Positions 1-12,793 are shown, counted from the stretch's first letter. The stretch is DNA of 64,000 bases from Cinnamomum chago (GCA_038049695.1 CP142451.1:125151501-125215500); one strand, 5' to 3'. Translations and numbers: made by a program. Notes: generated from the sequence alone by a model not told the origin.

Positions 1-2247
1 ATTTATTTTTTAGATCGTCACGGGAGCCTAAATCATGCTCCGAATACTCCTAGATTCTCATTCAAATGATGAGCAATAAGAAATTTAATTTAATATCATA
101 CATCTTCATATATTGGAAGAACAATGCGAATAATAGGAATAGCATTTTTGAGAAATACAAAATTACATAAATGTGGATAGGTTTTGTCATTTTCCTTGGC
201 ATGGAGAAGGTTGATGGCATGTTTGTGTAGCCCATTTTCGTAGAAAAGTTTGTAGTTTTTTGCGGAAATTTTTTTTTATGTGTTTAGTGCGGTTATTTTT
301 CGCGAAACTATTTTTTTTGCTATGTCAGTTTTTTCCTTCCTATACATGGAAATAGACAACCTATTGGGGGGGTATGGTTAGTCCATTTTCAAGGAAAACT
401 GACCCCCCATTTCCTTACTCCCACCCTCACTCCCACTCTCACTCCACCCAACCACCATCTTTCTTCCCCCTCCCCTTCTAACCCCACACAAATACCAACC
501 TACCCATCCAATAGTTTTTACTAAAAATTAGGTTTCACTGAAGAAATTCACAGCTTTACTAAACAACAATAGCACCAATTCATTGAGGAAATACTTTTTT
601 GCACAAAATATGAATTTCTAACTTCGTCAGAAAACCTTTTTTGAGGAATTTAGAAGCCATAAAATTTGATGATGTAGTAATTTTATCTTTCCATGAAAGT
701 TGCTTTTACACAAACGTACCCGAGGGAAAATTTGACTCTTTGGAAAGGGAAAGGAGAACCCATCTCTATAGATAAGCTATATAGGTCAAAATCCCTTGAT
801 TTTTTTTCCTCATAAAGCCCTTGGATATATCAAGCATACATAAAAAAGACTTTTTGCTTTTTTTTAAACCCGTGGAAAATTATTGTTTGGCAATTGTAAA
901 TTTTCAACAATTGAGGCCATGTGAGATTCATTTTTTGTCTCATGTCCAATTCCCATAAATGTTGGGTTGAAAGGGAGAAATACGGCGTTTAAGGAATCCT
1001 TAACTATGAATGTTTTTAGTAAGAAAAGCTCCAACTTCAAAGGTACCAAGAATCTTGGAAGTATTTGTAAATAGACTAATGTCTTTACATTTTAATACCT
1101 TTTATGTCCTCAAAATCAGTGGCCTTCCAACGACAAATAGTTTTTAGAGTGAAATGACACTTTTTCCCATCTTTTTATCCCTCTATGCATAAATTCAAAA
1201 GCTTGGATTTATTTTTTTTCTAAAGGTTGTAAAAATAATAATTATATTTAGTGGGAGAGAATAACCGTATATAAATATATTTTTATTAATACATGGTCTA
1301 TTTCATTAAACCCAAATAGATCATAATGGTAAGTAATGCGTGTGCTTCTGATTGATTATAACTGATCCCATCCATGCACGACCCACCGTTAGCTTGATGA
1401 AAGTTTCAACATATATGATGAGGCTTTTTGTACATTAAAGAGTTATCAAGAGAGACTGTTGGGATTTGAGATAAATAATGATATTTTTGTAAATATTAAT
1501 ATACTCATTTTGCTTAATGAATGTAAGGGCAAAGCTGTTATTTTTATATAAGTTCAACACAAATCTCATAGTAGTTACCCATTCTCATTAGAAATATTTA
1601 TTTTGGGATATGAAAGTACTTGAAATGTAAAAGTATGGGCTTATTTACAAATAATAAAACCACAAGAGCTTATTTACAAATCATAAAAACCTTAGGGGGT
1701 ATATACGAAAAGCTCTAAACTAAATAGAACTGATCACATATTTTGCACTAGATAAATCCAAGTCAGCCTGCTTGGAGATTGTCGTCTACAAATCCAGCAG
1801 GGAGTCAGCTGCATTAGGCCCCAATTCGAGCTCAACTAGTAAACTTGTGAGTCAAATAGGTCTTAGCGTAAGCTCAAGTTAAGGCCTGTAAGGGCAACCT
1901 GGACTCCTGGAGTATGCTGGTTTAGCACATTCTTTCAGAAATCCTGGCCTTATTAGGAACCTAAATTCATAATGAATCTTGATCTTTTTTTAAGTATAAT
2001 GTATGTGAGGCAATGAGCCAGGTTTCATGTCCTAATACTCACAGCGTAAGGCAGGCCCGACCTACTTTTTTTCAAGGTTTTAGGTTTTTTGAGGACATGT
2101 TTATTTGCATAGATATTCATCTGAATTCATGTGGTTTAAAATAAAGATCAATAATAATATGTCAAAAAATGACCATTAAATAACCTGCACTTTAACGAAA
2201 ACTGAGTTCAGAAAAGATGTGAATGATATCCTAGCTATCCACCCAAA
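1..2247. other. AT-rich intergenic region, no gene seen
   Basis: No open frame here resembles a known protein on either strand; the longest frames are short and have no recognisable motif. Homopolymer T and A runs and AT-rich sequence dominate. A pyrimidine-rich patch lies near 410-480. I see no convincing paired terminal repeats. It may contain decayed transposon sequence that I cannot name. Confidence 0.5.
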
Positions 2248-2460
2248 TTTTTTTTTTTTTGCTAATGGATGATTCCTAATCTTTTGGGATGTACTAATGC
2301 CTTCGGGCTCGAAGAGAAGCCGGGTAAAACCCCTATGGCCCCCAGGTGGTAACACTAGTGGACACAACCTTCGATTCTTAAATCGGAGATCAATACCAGG
2401 ACCTCTAAGTCCTAAAGAGAGAGAAACCGTGGTACTGACCACTTGGTCAACCCCTTCGAG
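2248..2460 (-). mobile_element. tRNA-derived SINE, reverse orientation
   Basis: On the minus strand a tRNA-like head (box A-like TGACCAAGTGG, a degenerate box B near GGTCCTGGTATTGATC) is followed by a tRNA-unrelated body and an A-tail, seen as the T run at 2248-2261. The body shares the stretch CCGGCTTCTCTTCGAGCCCG with the SINE at 40766-40943 in slightly diverged form. No clear target duplication was found. The order head, body and A-tail is known for plant SINEs. Confidence 0.75.
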
Positions 2461-3419
2461 TTAACTCAATAATCTAAAAATGTCAAGGTCTCATCTACGT
2501 AGTTGGATACTCCTCTCACATCCTTATCAGACCATGAATTCCAATGTATTCTATCATCTATGCATTCAAACGGGGCTGATGGTTTTAAACCCTCATATGA
2601 AATCATGTGGAACAGATGCATGCCTGTTTCTGGACCCACCTCTATGGACCCAGATCAGGGCTAAATTCATGCCCATTGTCAGCCTTAATCACAGCCACGT
2701 TCATCCATTTCACCAAAACAGCATCATTTACCAGTTGGCTTCCAGTACTAACTACTTACCAACTAAACCCACGACAGACAGATAGAAGACATAACAAACA
2801 TTGTTAATAATAATGCCAGCCATGACCCAACCAGTTCACCTGTCCCTCCCTTCCCATTTAAAAATCACACATGACACATCCTCTTGAATTCTCACAAACT
2901 TTGCCCACCAAAACATAATCACAGCAATAATCACATTTTATATAACTTCATACTTACAATAACACAACACTCTCAAATGGCCCCACAATTCATTGGCCTT
3001 CATTGCATCTTCCCCAAAACCAATCCAGTGAAAAAAACAAACAAAAAATAAAAAGTACAAACAGAAACTATTCGAGTATACAACGATCAATCCAAAAAAA
3101 AAAGAACAGTAAAAACAAAGGAAATATAATCTACAGTTGTTCTGGCCGAGCAATGACCCAATCCAGATCGTTGATCTTGTGGGACCCATTGGCAAAGCAG
3201 AAAAGATGATAAGATAAGAGCAACCCATCCCATAATCTGGGTGGCCCCAACAAGATCAACGATCTGAAGCACTCCAAAATGATGGGTGGCCCCCACCATC
3301 AGGTTGCTTGGATTCAGTTAAGTGAGAAAGAACAAAGTAAAACAAGGACAGTAAAGCCAAGCAACTAATGAATCAAATGCTTGTCAGAGAGAGAGAGAGA
3401 AAGAGAGAGACGTTAGGAA
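2461..3419. other. 3' flank of LRR gene, no gene; contains a short inverted repeat
   Basis: No supportable coding region. An inverted repeat pairs about 3168-3190 (GATCGTTGATCTTGTGGG) with 3243-3262 (CCCAACAAGATCAACGATC), separated by about 55 bases. A GA-rich run lies at 3390-3411. Since the LRR gene reads leftwards and stops at 3420, the first few hundred bases probably hold its 3' UTR and polyadenylation site, which I cannot place. Confidence 0.45.
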
Positions 3420-4703
3420 TTAACCGTTGGAGTTGGTGCCGTTGAAAGAGGAGCACTGACCCGCTGGCCTGGACATCTGATCCCCAGCACTGGAAGGGCA
3501 AGAGGTGGGCCCCACAGGTGGGACCATGCAGTTATAGGAGATGCATAGGGCCCCACTCGCTGGTAGCGGGGACCCGACGGGCAGCGGAAAACCCGACAAG
3601 TAGTTGTGCTGGAGATAGAGCGTCTTCGTACCCCCTAAATACACGCTCCTCACGTACTCCACCGGCACCGCCCCCGTAAACCGGTTGTTGTTCAGATACA
3701 GGCTCTCGGCCCCGGCCAGAACCGCCGGAAGCTCGCCGGACAGCCGGTTGTGGCTCAGATCAACCGTCGACCCCAACATCCCCACCCCTCCTCCGCCCGC
3801 CGGAATCCCTCCCGAAAGGTTGTTCCGCTCCAGCAGCAGCACCGTACCCGCCCGGCCGACAAACAGACCCTCCGGCAACCCACCGGAGAACTCGTTCATG
3901 CCGAGATCGAGGAACCCCAGATCGGGGAGGGACCCCACGCTGTCGAGCGGGCCCCACATCCCGTTGTCCGAGGCGGAGAGGTAGCGGAGCGAGGAGGGGA
4001 GGGGAGGCAGCGTGCCAGAAAGGGCATTGCTGCGGACGTCGAGGTGGAGGAGCTGGGATCGGATCGGTGGGACCCGGCCCGAGATCCGATTAGATGCGAG
4101 GATCAGCACTTTCAGACTCGGCATTTGTGTGATATCTGGCGGGATCGGGCCGAAGATCCGATTATGGCCCAAATCGAGAGTGTGGAGAGAAGGGAGAGCA
4201 GAGAGAGAGTCCGGGATGGGACCCGAGATGAGGTTGTTGGTTATGGAGAGAAAGATCAGACGGTGGAGATTACCAATTTGAGGAGGGATGGGGCCAGATA
4301 TACGGCCAGGATGGACGACCAGCTGGGCCAGGGCAGTGAGATTGGCAATGGCAGTGGAGAGGGACCCACCGAGACCCGGGGAGTCCGCGAGGCCAGTTCC
4401 AAGAGTGAGAGAAGAGACACGTAGAAGAGCAGGAGACGTTGGATCTGGATCCGGAGCACAGAAAACGCCTGCAAACGACGCGCAGGGGTCGGGGGAGGAA
4501 ACGTCCCAAGTGGAGAAGAAGTCGGAGCCTGGGAGGTCAGTGAGGTCGGTCTTGATCTTGAGGAGGGCTTGGAGATCTGAAGGGCTGAGATTGAAAGTGG
4601 GGTGCTGGGCCACATTGATGGACGGTGATGAGAGTACTAAGAGAAGAAGAAGAAGAAGGAAGGAGGAGGAGGAGGAGAAGAAGATTGATTTGATCTGGGC
4701 CAT
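3420..4703 (-). CDS. Secreted leucine-rich-repeat protein without kinase domain
   Basis: Single-exon 427-residue protein. Residues 1 to about 32 form a signal peptide (MAQIKSIFF, a Ser run, then seven Leu). An LRRNT-like region follows (about 36-80, with the Cys pair in DPCASFAGVFC), then roughly ten plant extracellular LRRs of the form LxxLxLxxNxxSGxIP to about residue 380. The C-terminal tail has several cysteines (CISYNC, SCP, GQCSS) and ends NGTNSNG. There is no transmembrane helix or kinase, so it should act in the apoplast or at the wall as a receptor-like or inhibitor-type LRR protein; the ligand is unknown. I chose the Met at 4703 because it starts the signal peptide directly; an in-frame Met at 4757 would add 18 residues in front of it. 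The gene is much more GC-rich than its surroundings. It belongs to the LRR family certainly; the subfamily is not assigned. Confidence 0.88.
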   Translation of the reverse strand: MAQIKSIFFSSSSSFLLLLLLLVLSSPSINVAQHPTFNLSPSDLQALLKIKTDLTDLPGSDFFSTWDVSSPDPCASFAGVFCAPDPDPTSPALLRVSSLTLGTGLADSPGLGGSLSTAIANLTALAQLVVHPGRISGPIPPQIGNLHRLIFLSITNNLISGPIPDSLSALPSLHTLDLGHNRIFGPIPPDITQMPSLKVLILASNRISGRVPPIRSQLLHLDVRSNALSGTLPPLPSSLRYLSASDNGMWGPLDSVGSLPDLGFLDLGMNEFSGGLPEGLFVGRAGTVLLLERNNLSGGIPAGGGGVGMLGSTVDLSHNRLSGELPAVLAGAESLYLNNNRFTGAVPVEYVRSVYLGGTKTLYLQHNYLSGFPLPVGSPLPASGALCISYNCMVPPVGPTSCPSSAGDQMSRPAGQCSSFNGTNSNG

Positions 4704-4812
4704 ATGAAATGGGCATGTACCTTTTGAGTTGAAGGAGAATGTGGAAAAGGAGATCACTGTGGTCTGGTCTGGTCTGGTCTGATCTCTCTGTGTATGTGAC
4801 TCTCTCTCTCTC

Positions 4813-4823
4813 TATATATATAT
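4813..4823 (-). promoter_or_regulatory. TATA-like element upstream of the LRR gene
   Basis: TATATATATAT lies about 110 bases upstream of the chosen start codon and is followed, in gene direction, by a GA-rich leader and a TCTGG-type short tandem repeat (about 4757-4785). Position and composition fit a TATA box with a pyrimidine/purine leader, but simple repeats can mimic this. Confidence 0.45.
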
Positions 4824-4829
4824 CTCTCT

Positions 4830-6360
4830 ATGTCTCTTGGGTGAATTTACTCAAATTAGGGTGGAGTCACGCAGGGAGAGAGGGGGAGGGGCTCTCCTGC
4901 CTCGTGCTATTAATTGCCACTATTCACGGAAGGTTCGGTTTGAGTGGATAGGGACATAGTGACGTTGATGGGGCTGGAAGTGGGCCCACCTTGCCATGTC
5001 AGGCGTGTGTTGAGGTGGGGCCCAGGTTTTTTATGATCCTGATTATCCCGTCTGGTGGATCTGACCACCTCAGTGAAAGAGATGGTTGATTCAGAAGGTT
5101 TGGAAGTGGAACAGTACGATACATATTCCACTGTAAAAAGAAGAAAGAGAAGGTGCACTAAGGTCCTGGTGATGGATGATTGATTGGGAGGGAAATTTTG
5201 ACAATTTTGACAATTTTCTTACTTCCTGTGTGTTCCACTTCTCTGTTAACTTTAAAAATCTGCCAATCACTTGATTGGTTTTCAAAGCCCATTCTAATGT
5301 CTACTTAAATGACTCTGACTCACTCAATGAATATCTTGCATACATTATTAACTCTACCCTACATCAGATTCACCATGATCAATCCAATTACCATGTACAC
5401 AAGCCTATCACACCCAACCCATTCACCCTTATATAGAATCAATGTTCACATATTTTAGTAATGGGTCTTATTAAATAATAGATTAGTTGGATCTATTACG
5501 TATTATGTCATTCAGCTATATTAAACTGTTTAGGTGATCCCATAATGATTATCTTATTTAGGTCGGCCCAAACTCAGATTTAACTTGATCCAGGTGCCAT
5601 TTTCTCGTACAAGTAGATTGAAGTTGAACATATGACAGTTTAAAAAAATTAAATTTATATAAATATTTAACTAAATGTATAAGTAGTTATGTTGGAAGAA
5701 TCGCGAATCAATTTATAAATATTTGCTCACAAATTGTTAAAGCATTAAATATGAACTTAATTTTAACTAATAATTTTATAATATGAGTTTATACTCCGAT
5801 GTTCACAAAAATGGATTTATCATTCAAGCAAGTCATGTAAATTTTTTTTACTGAATTTATATTTAATTTTAGTAATTTTAATTTATTATTAAATTTGCAT
5901 GAGATTTAACCAGTCTATTACACAAGCATGAAAATATTCTTAAAAATAACTTGATTGAGATTAAACAAAAGTTGTTAATGGTAATTAACTCAATTGGAAT
6001 TTAATGATGTTTCAACATTATCTTCTCAAATTGAATCCAAATGAAGCTAGATTAAAAGACATTTGATCCTTTTACAAAAAATGCAAAACCGCCATCGATT
6101 AAGAAAGTCAGGTGCTTGACCGAGATTTTTCACATAAATAAAAATAATCATCTATAAAAACATACAAATAGTTATTTGTCATTATAAATAACACACTGTT
6201 TTGTTGTAAATTTCCTTTTTAGTAGATTGCAAAAAAAAAAAAAAAAAATTTGATGGGATTATTGAAACATTTGATAGATGATCAATTAATTACCTAGGTT
6301 GTGAGGCATTTAAATAATACCTGATTTGTTTAATTAAAATCCTCGTTGGCCGTGAGATCC
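4830..6360. other. Intergenic, no gene seen
   Basis: The first few hundred bases are probably promoter of the leftward LRR gene. The rest is AT-rich (especially 5640-6260, ending in an A run at 6231-6248) with no coding signal or paired terminal repeats that I could support. Confidence 0.45.
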
Positions 6361-6425
6361 TTTTTTTTTTTTGATAACGTAGGGTTCCCAGCCCTTTGGG
6401 CTAGCATACATGTGCATCACATGGT
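6360..6425 (-). mobile_element. 3' fragment of a SINE
   Basis: A T run (6360-6372) followed by sequence resembling GGGTTCCCAGCCCTTTGGGCTAG matches the 3' end of the SINE at 40766-40943 (GGGTTCCTAACCCTTTGGGCTGG). Only the tail end is present; the tRNA-like head is missing, so it is a truncated copy. Confidence 0.55.
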
Positions 6426-6873
6426 CCATGTTGGTGACTTTAATTATGGGCTCAGTTCTTCTACCTAAAAAAAAATTTTATGGGCTCACTTTTTTCCTAC
6501 ATGGACCACTTGGTTTAGTCATTTGAGCCCCATGGTTTGATGTAATTGATTTCCAAATCAATATATCTCCCATAGCATTTTCAATCAGGAAAAAAGCTAG
6601 AGTACAAGCAAGATTACATATCCAAACTGAAACCTCCAAAACCCAAACAAAAAAGCTGCCATCTATTAGAAAAATTAGAAGAGTACGGAACAAAAAATGC
6701 TTATCCTGAAGCACTGACCCAAACACGATCCAAAATCCAATCGGATTTCGAAATACATGCCTAACCTTGGTTTGAACCTGAACATGCCCAGCCCAAAATC
6801 ACACTTTCGGTTCAAGAATCTCTATCGCACCTGAAACTAACATTTCTTGCTAGCTAAAACTAACATGAGGGGT

Positions 6874-6975
6874 GCTATGTGGACCGAATGGGGTCCGAAC
6901 CATGGCCCGGTCCCCCATGAGGACAGTGCTCATGGGGGACCGGGCCAAGGTTCGGTCCCGTCGGCCCAAGTAGAC
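6874..6975. mobile_element. Foldback MITE, family F copy 1
   Basis: Inverted repeat of about 45 bases per arm around 6920-6928; the inner arms (ATGGCCCGGTCCCCCATGAG and its complement) match almost perfectly. The ends read GCTATGTGGACCG on the left and, reverse-complemented, GTCTACTTGGGCCG on the right, like the other two copies at 7139-7249 and 17191-17320. No coding capacity. Confidence 0.7.
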
Positions 6976-7138
6976 TTTTACGACTAACATTGTCTTTTCA
7001 AGAGTCATTGGCATAATTATGGGGGCCCTCATGGTGGCATGACGAATGAATTAAAAATGATTCATGAGTTTTCTTTTTTTATATATGTAGGCGTGTTTGC
7101 CGAACCACGTAATCAGTATGTATTCTTCGCAGAGGAAT

Positions 7139-7249
7139 GCTACATGGACAAATTGGGGGGACCAATTCATGGCCCGGTAGAACCGGGATCCAAGGGTTTT
7201 CAGGGGGGACCGGGCTATGAATGGGTCCCCCCAGTTTGTCCATACGGAC
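7139..7249. mobile_element. Foldback MITE, family F copy 2
   Basis: Arms starting GCTACATGGACAAATTGGG (left) and, reverse-complemented, GTCCGTATGGACAAACTGGG (right) flank a short imperfect centre. It is about 110 bp long and shares its end pattern with copies 1 and 3. The inner GGGGGACC and CCGGG blocks also resemble copy 1. Confidence 0.7.
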
Positions 7250-8167
7250 TTTTTCTTCTTCACATGGATTATTTGCTTTGTTGTTGTTTGGATTTATGCA
7301 TCCATGGCAGGTTATTCCGTGTGCCACAATGCCTCATTCCATCTCTTTTGAATTTGTGATCACTGTTTTACCAAGGTTCCATTAAATGCCAAACAGAAGA
7401 AGAAATCATTTCTCTCCTGCATCTGCTGACCATTATTCCCGCAATCCCGCTTGATCTTAAATTCCTACTCGTAGAATCACCGAGAAACGTCTCTTTACTG
7501 GATTGTCTTGTATGCTGGTTCTTATAGAGCAGTTGGATCATCCAATCTGTCCAAGATTTGGCGGCAGTTGTATCTTCCAAATACGGTACATCAAATCAAT
7601 GTTTTAGAACACAAACCAATACCTCCAATAGAATGCATCAATGTCCTTAGCTACACCCACCATCATCAAGCTGCACCAAAAGCTAGCAAGCCTTGCCTCC
7701 CTTCGGACCGAGGTGCTAGGAGTACGTTTGCATAGAATAGATGGGCAGGGCCGGACCCAAGAATTCTTCCTTGAGGGGGCCACTATGTAGGGAAATTTTT
7801 TTTCGGATGGCCACATATGAAAAAATGCATTTATTTTCCAAAATATATAGGGGGTTTTACGAAGGTTAAAAATTTATAAAGTTTTCTAAAAAAACTAAGG
7901 GGTTTTTAGAAATTTTGGAAGGCAGCAGTGTTTCTGTCACTGTACATGGGAATTGAATACATGACACTTCATATGAATTGAAGGAAGAAAGATGTAAGCT
8001 AGTGATGTAGATGCAACCCTTACATTTCTAAGATTTAAATTACTAGGGTGGTGGATGGGCCGGTATTGGATTCCCACCTCCTTTTAGTTCATTTTCTATA
8101 AAAAAAAAAAAAAAGAGAGATAATTTGACGTTTATTTTTGAAAATAAATATTTATTTATTTAATTTA
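7250..8167. other. Intergenic, possible decayed hAT-like element
   Basis: No gene. GGGCAGGGCCGGACCCAAG at about 7743 resembles the terminal repeat of the element at 36000-36187, but I could not find a matching right end. An A run lies at 8101-8114. Confidence 0.35.
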
Positions 8168-8385
8168 CCATTTTTATAAATGAGAAGTTTCAAGTGCATC
8201 TATCCCTCATCATAGGGTGAGGGACACTTCCATAATTGAGAATTTTCAAGTACAAAAGTTACTTTTCAAGTATATAGGGTGATGTACACTTTCCTTTCTT
8301 CATGTGCAAAAAGGGAAGTGTCTCTCATCCTATGGTGAGGGATAGATGCACTTGAAACTTCCCCTTTTATAAAATAAGGTCTTTA
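8168..8385. mobile_element. Foldback MITE
   Basis: The arms AAGTTTCAAGTGCATCTATC (left) and its complement GATAGATGCACTTGAAACTT (right) continue inward as CCCTCATCATAGGGTGAGGGACACTTCC and its imperfect complement, and outward through an AT-rich stretch (TTTTATAAA), giving arms of roughly 60 bases around a centre near 8270. No ORF. It is not obviously related to family F. Confidence 0.7.
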
Positions 8386-11300
8386 GTCCTATGTATTTAA
8401 TTTCATGAAACAAAGAGGCCCGAAACTACATTTTAGGCAAGAGGCTTAGTAAAGGGACAATGTTATAGGGACAGTTGTGAAAAGAAACAAAATTAAGGAT
8501 ATATGAGACAAATTTAAATTTTGGAGCATGTTCATGTTGGAGTCAATCTGATAGCACAATGACATTGATCAAAACTCTAGCATATATAACAGTGTAGTTT
8601 ACACTTTTCTACCAAAATGGAAAAAACAGTGCAGATTACACTTGTAATGGTTATAATTGTGGAGAGCTCTCTGTCAACTAATGTCACCCTTCAACTTTTT
8701 TCTTATAATTAATTAATTAGAATATTTTTGGGATGATTTTGTAACTAATTTCTATAGATATCTCAAAGTTACCTTTTGCAAGTGTGAGGAGTGTAGTGGG
8801 CTTTATTTATAAAAGCTTGGTCTCTTTAAATTCAAAGAATTTTATCAGAAAAAAACAATTTACACTTTGTGAATATCAAAAAGTTCCTCAAACTTTAATA
8901 TCGACAAAAATGACCCTAAATGTGGATATCCCCGTTCATGTATACAGGCGAAGTAGAAGAAACAGAGGGACCCAAAAATGGTCCGGACAGGTTCTCTTGC
9001 TAAAGAGGGCCTAGAGGAGTTACACAAGGATGAGGAAGGAGAGACTAGGAGGGATGATGATGTGGGATCTTTATTTGAGTGTACCAAGGCAGCCAAGTTC
9101 TCTCCCCTCTTTAATTCTTTCTCCATCTGGGTCCAAGAATGAATGAACAGCAGTGTTTGGGGCTGGACCGAATGGCATTGGCATGGGCTCGGAAGTCAGA
9201 TTTGGGTGTTTTAGTAATGATTAGGACCCTAATCAACTTCAGAGTCTGATGAAGGTTCCCTCCCCCACAACCTATATAATTGCTTATGTGCATGAATCAT
9301 GAAGTGTAATGCTTCTATGCAAGTGTAGAACAGTACTTTATCAAATGGGCCGTCGGTGTGAAAAGTGCATCTTTAAAGTCAGTCTGCTCTTTCATGGGGT
9401 TCAAAATCAGAAGGGACCAACTCTCCATTATTTGCATGACAGAGAAGCATGTGGGTGAGCCCTCAGTTGGGGCATCAGGTAACAACTTTTGGTCCTACAT
9501 ATAGAAAAGCAATTAGCCCTTTGAACCTATAGACCAAACGCAAATAATTCAATTTACAAGTGAGGGTTCATGTGTTCGGATAACCTAGAGTTGCTCTGCT
9601 TCTTGTCATAACCAAACATGAGAGAGTACATAATTAAGTTTACAAGTAAACTAAGTGTGGAGCAACCAACTTCCAAAGATATCCAAACAAGGCCTATGTC
9701 AGAGTTTCAACTTGTTCTATTTTATAAGTACTAAACAGGGGTCAAACTGTAGATGTTGACCATTTAAAAAAAATCACAAGGATTGGAAATGCAGAGGCAT
9801 ATCTATCTGTCACTTTTCAGTCCTATCTCATGCTCTTTGTTTAACCATCTATAATGTGTTTTAGATCTTAAAATGCTAATTGAACATTTATACTATTCCA
9901 AGACTGAAAGATGGAAAGGAATCCATCTTATTCAATGGCATACATCCTGACAAGGTCCTAATTAATGTTAACTTTGAGTCGAGGAAATGTACACTTTACG
10001 TGATCAACAAATACAAACTTGCCTGACAGCCAAAACTTATTCCCAACAAATCAGCACTATCAGCTTTCCTACTACCTATATTCCTATTCTATTAGACTTC
10101 CCATCTACAAAAGATTTATTAAACAACTACTGAGATTTTCATGGGCAGTCTCAACACCTGCTTTCTATATTGGAGGTGCTCCGCAATATGCTTAACTACA
10201 TTGATGTTGCAACACACCACATTTTACAAGCAAAGTTCTCTCAGGCAGGATGGACCTTTGTATTAAATTGTATTCAAGGGACTCATCATTTTTTTGGGTT
10301 TTTTTTTTATGAGGTAAGTACCCCCACATACTCTCCAAGTTACTCACCATCAACGCTATAATCAGAAATTTTTATCCATAGTTGTTTATATTGGAGGGAG
10401 GTGCCTCACCAAGCTACCTATGGAAGGGACTCCTCAAATTAAATCATGCAACAACAGTGATTTTTTTTTTATACATTATTATAGTGCATGTCTTCAACCC
10501 CTCCAAACTAAAATTGATTTATGAAGCGCCAAGCAACTGCTACCAAAACAAAAGGGAGGGGGACTTTTTCACTAAAAGCAATTCACTCATGCCTTACCAC
10601 AGAAAAAAGTTTCTTCTGCTAGCGTTGCTTTTAGCAACAACAATGATGTTTCTATATGAGCCAAGTGAAAAAAAACAAGCCAAGAGGACAAGAATGATAT
10701 ATGCCATACCTTATAAGTTGGCTTAAAAAGAGCCATCTACTTTTATCAGTTTATGTATTGCAGACCATGGGCCATGGCTTTTACATGATAAAAGGACATG
10801 TCATAGACGGACCATAAGGAGAGCCTGCTAAGATCTACAACTTAGTCAAATCGACTCGTACACCTACAACTTAGTGAAATACGCGGGCAAGTCTCGATCA
10901 TCAAGTTGAGCCTACTTTAGTTCTGGGACATGGCTTAGGGACCGCAGACAAGAAACTGAATGGGTGGTGGTTTGATTGTCAGAGAAGTGAAGAGGGGAGA
11001 GCGTCTGTCCGATGAATTCCCAATCCCCATCTGGTTATACTTTATGTGGTAAAATAAGAGGATATCACTTGATGTAATTATCTCTACTTGTTGGGGGAAA
11101 ACAATTACTATAAGATGGCACATTGGAAGTGGAAACACGCGTGGGTTTTTGCCCTTTTTTTACGATGCGTGTTGCACTGAACAAGCAAAAAAGTGATATA
11201 GAACAAGTGGCAAAGTAATTTTTGAAAAACAAGATGATTGCAAAAAATCAAACTGGAAGGCTTGATCGACGATATCAACTTCGAACAATTACATATTTCT

Positions 11301-12492
11301 TCTTCATTTCAGAATTTGCTGATTTTTTAATTGTCCATTAGGCATTAAGAATGGTCATAATTATCTTTGATTACACAACCCATAAACCCTTTATGTGTTT
11401 GAGAGAGAGAGAGAGAGAGAGACTAATGTTGGGTTCTGGTATCCTAGAATGACAGATTTTCTATTGCTTGCTTTTGTTGCAAGGATGAAACACTGCTTTT
11501 GTGAGAGACTATGTTGGGTTCTGGTATCCTAGAAAGACAGATTTTCTATTGCTTGCTTTCGATGCAAGGATGAAACACTGCTTTTGTTGCACACTTGAAA
11601 CATGCACATGATGCATTATGGAAGGGTCTGACGTGCGCATGGTGGTCAATGATTGTAGACATGCAGGTCTAGAAGAGAAGCCCATTACTGTACTTGTCAA
11701 TCCACTCGAAGAGGAATTGGAGAGAACAATGCCTGAACCAGGAGACTACAACCCAGATGAACCGACCTTGATTTTACAACTTGGATGATACAATATACAT
11801 ATATTGTAGATCCTGGTCCAAAACCCTGATGTAATGGGATTATGGGACTCATATTGAAAAATTTCTTATCAGGTCCTTCAAATGGTCAGATAGGAGAGGG
11901 TCCACTGTCTAGTTTAGATTCAAGTAGATGGTGTAGCCGATGATGGGTTTATACACTGACCAACCTTATGAAGCTCATGCGCTAGAACCTGACCCAAAAT
12001 TGAGTCCTAATAAACAGCGAGCTTCGGCAGGGCCATTGTTATAAATACCACACTCGAGAATGTTGCAGAAAAATAAGTGATTAAAATAGTAAATACAAAA
12101 AGAATACCAGTACTGTTGGAATTTTTTAAATTTATTTTCCTATTCTTATCATTTTATTTTATTATTATTATTTTTTACTTGATGGATAAGTGGTACATAA
12201 CTTGTGAGATAAGGCAATCGATCACTCGATTAGCTATGCGAGATGAGGCCCCTTTGCTAGTGGGGTGTCTCGTGTTTTTATATTCTTTTTCCTTCCTTTC
12301 ATTTCTTTTATTTACTTTAGTTCTTTTCACCTTTTTTCTGCTGTACTTTCATTTTTTTATGAAAATTTGAAATTCGTGATATTATGAAGAAAACACTATT
12401 TCTAGGGAGAATTTTCTCAACTGAGAGTTCTATGGGGCCCACTTAGGCCCTTCTTTGGTAATGTGGCTCTTCTTACGTACTCATTCCCTTAT
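8386..12492. other. Gene-poor intergenic region
   Basis: No supportable gene on either strand. It contains a GA run at 11399-11422 followed directly by an 85-bp tandem duplication (listed separately), and several unremarkable short frames (for example around 10382-10726) without known motifs or codon bias. 12117-12370 is T-rich. Confidence 0.45.
11426..11595. repeat. 85-bp direct tandem duplication
   Basis: The unit beginning ATGTTGGGTTCTGGTATCC at 11426 is repeated at 11511 with few differences (AATGACAG versus AAAGACAG, TTGTTGC versus TCGATGC). It directly abuts a GA microsatellite, suggesting slippage or unequal exchange. Confidence 0.8.
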
Positions 12493-12793
12493 CCGTTTGG
12501 TAACTTTACTTGTTAAGTCAAGTCAAGTAAAGCCTCTGTTTTCCAGATAAGATGTCACATCAAAAGTGCTTTTTACCAAAATTCCATAATCTTTTTCCTA
12601 AAAAAGTGAAAAAGCAACTACATTTACTTACTAAAAGAAAAAAATACTCCACTTTTCCATACAAAAAGTCAAAAAAATTACATAACAAACAACTAAAAAC
12701 AAAATACCATCATAACCCACTTATATTTTATTATTTCTTCAAAATCAAAGTTACTTGACTTGACTATATTAGTAGAGTTACCAAACAGGCCCC
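12493..12793. mobile_element. hAT-like MITE, GTTTGGTAACTTTAC family copy 1
   Basis: The left end CGTTTGGTAACTTTACTTG and the right end, GAGTTACCAAACAGGCCC, are inverted matches. Internal landmarks GTCAAGTAAAGCCT and the later AAATACCATCATAACCC recur in the copies at 21326-21622 and 29142-29400. AT-rich, no coding frame. The GTTTGG ends resemble those of non-autonomous hAT elements; the superfamily is inferred. Confidence 0.6.

Noticed and set aside
3750..4707. Long plus-strand frames opposite the LRR gene
   Set aside because: They are antisense shadows of a GC-rich coding sequence; no conserved motif, while the minus strand has clear LRR periodicity.
10382..10726. 114-codon plus frame with hydrophobic stretches
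   Set aside because: Low-complexity AT-rich sequence with no family resemblance and no supporting gene structure.
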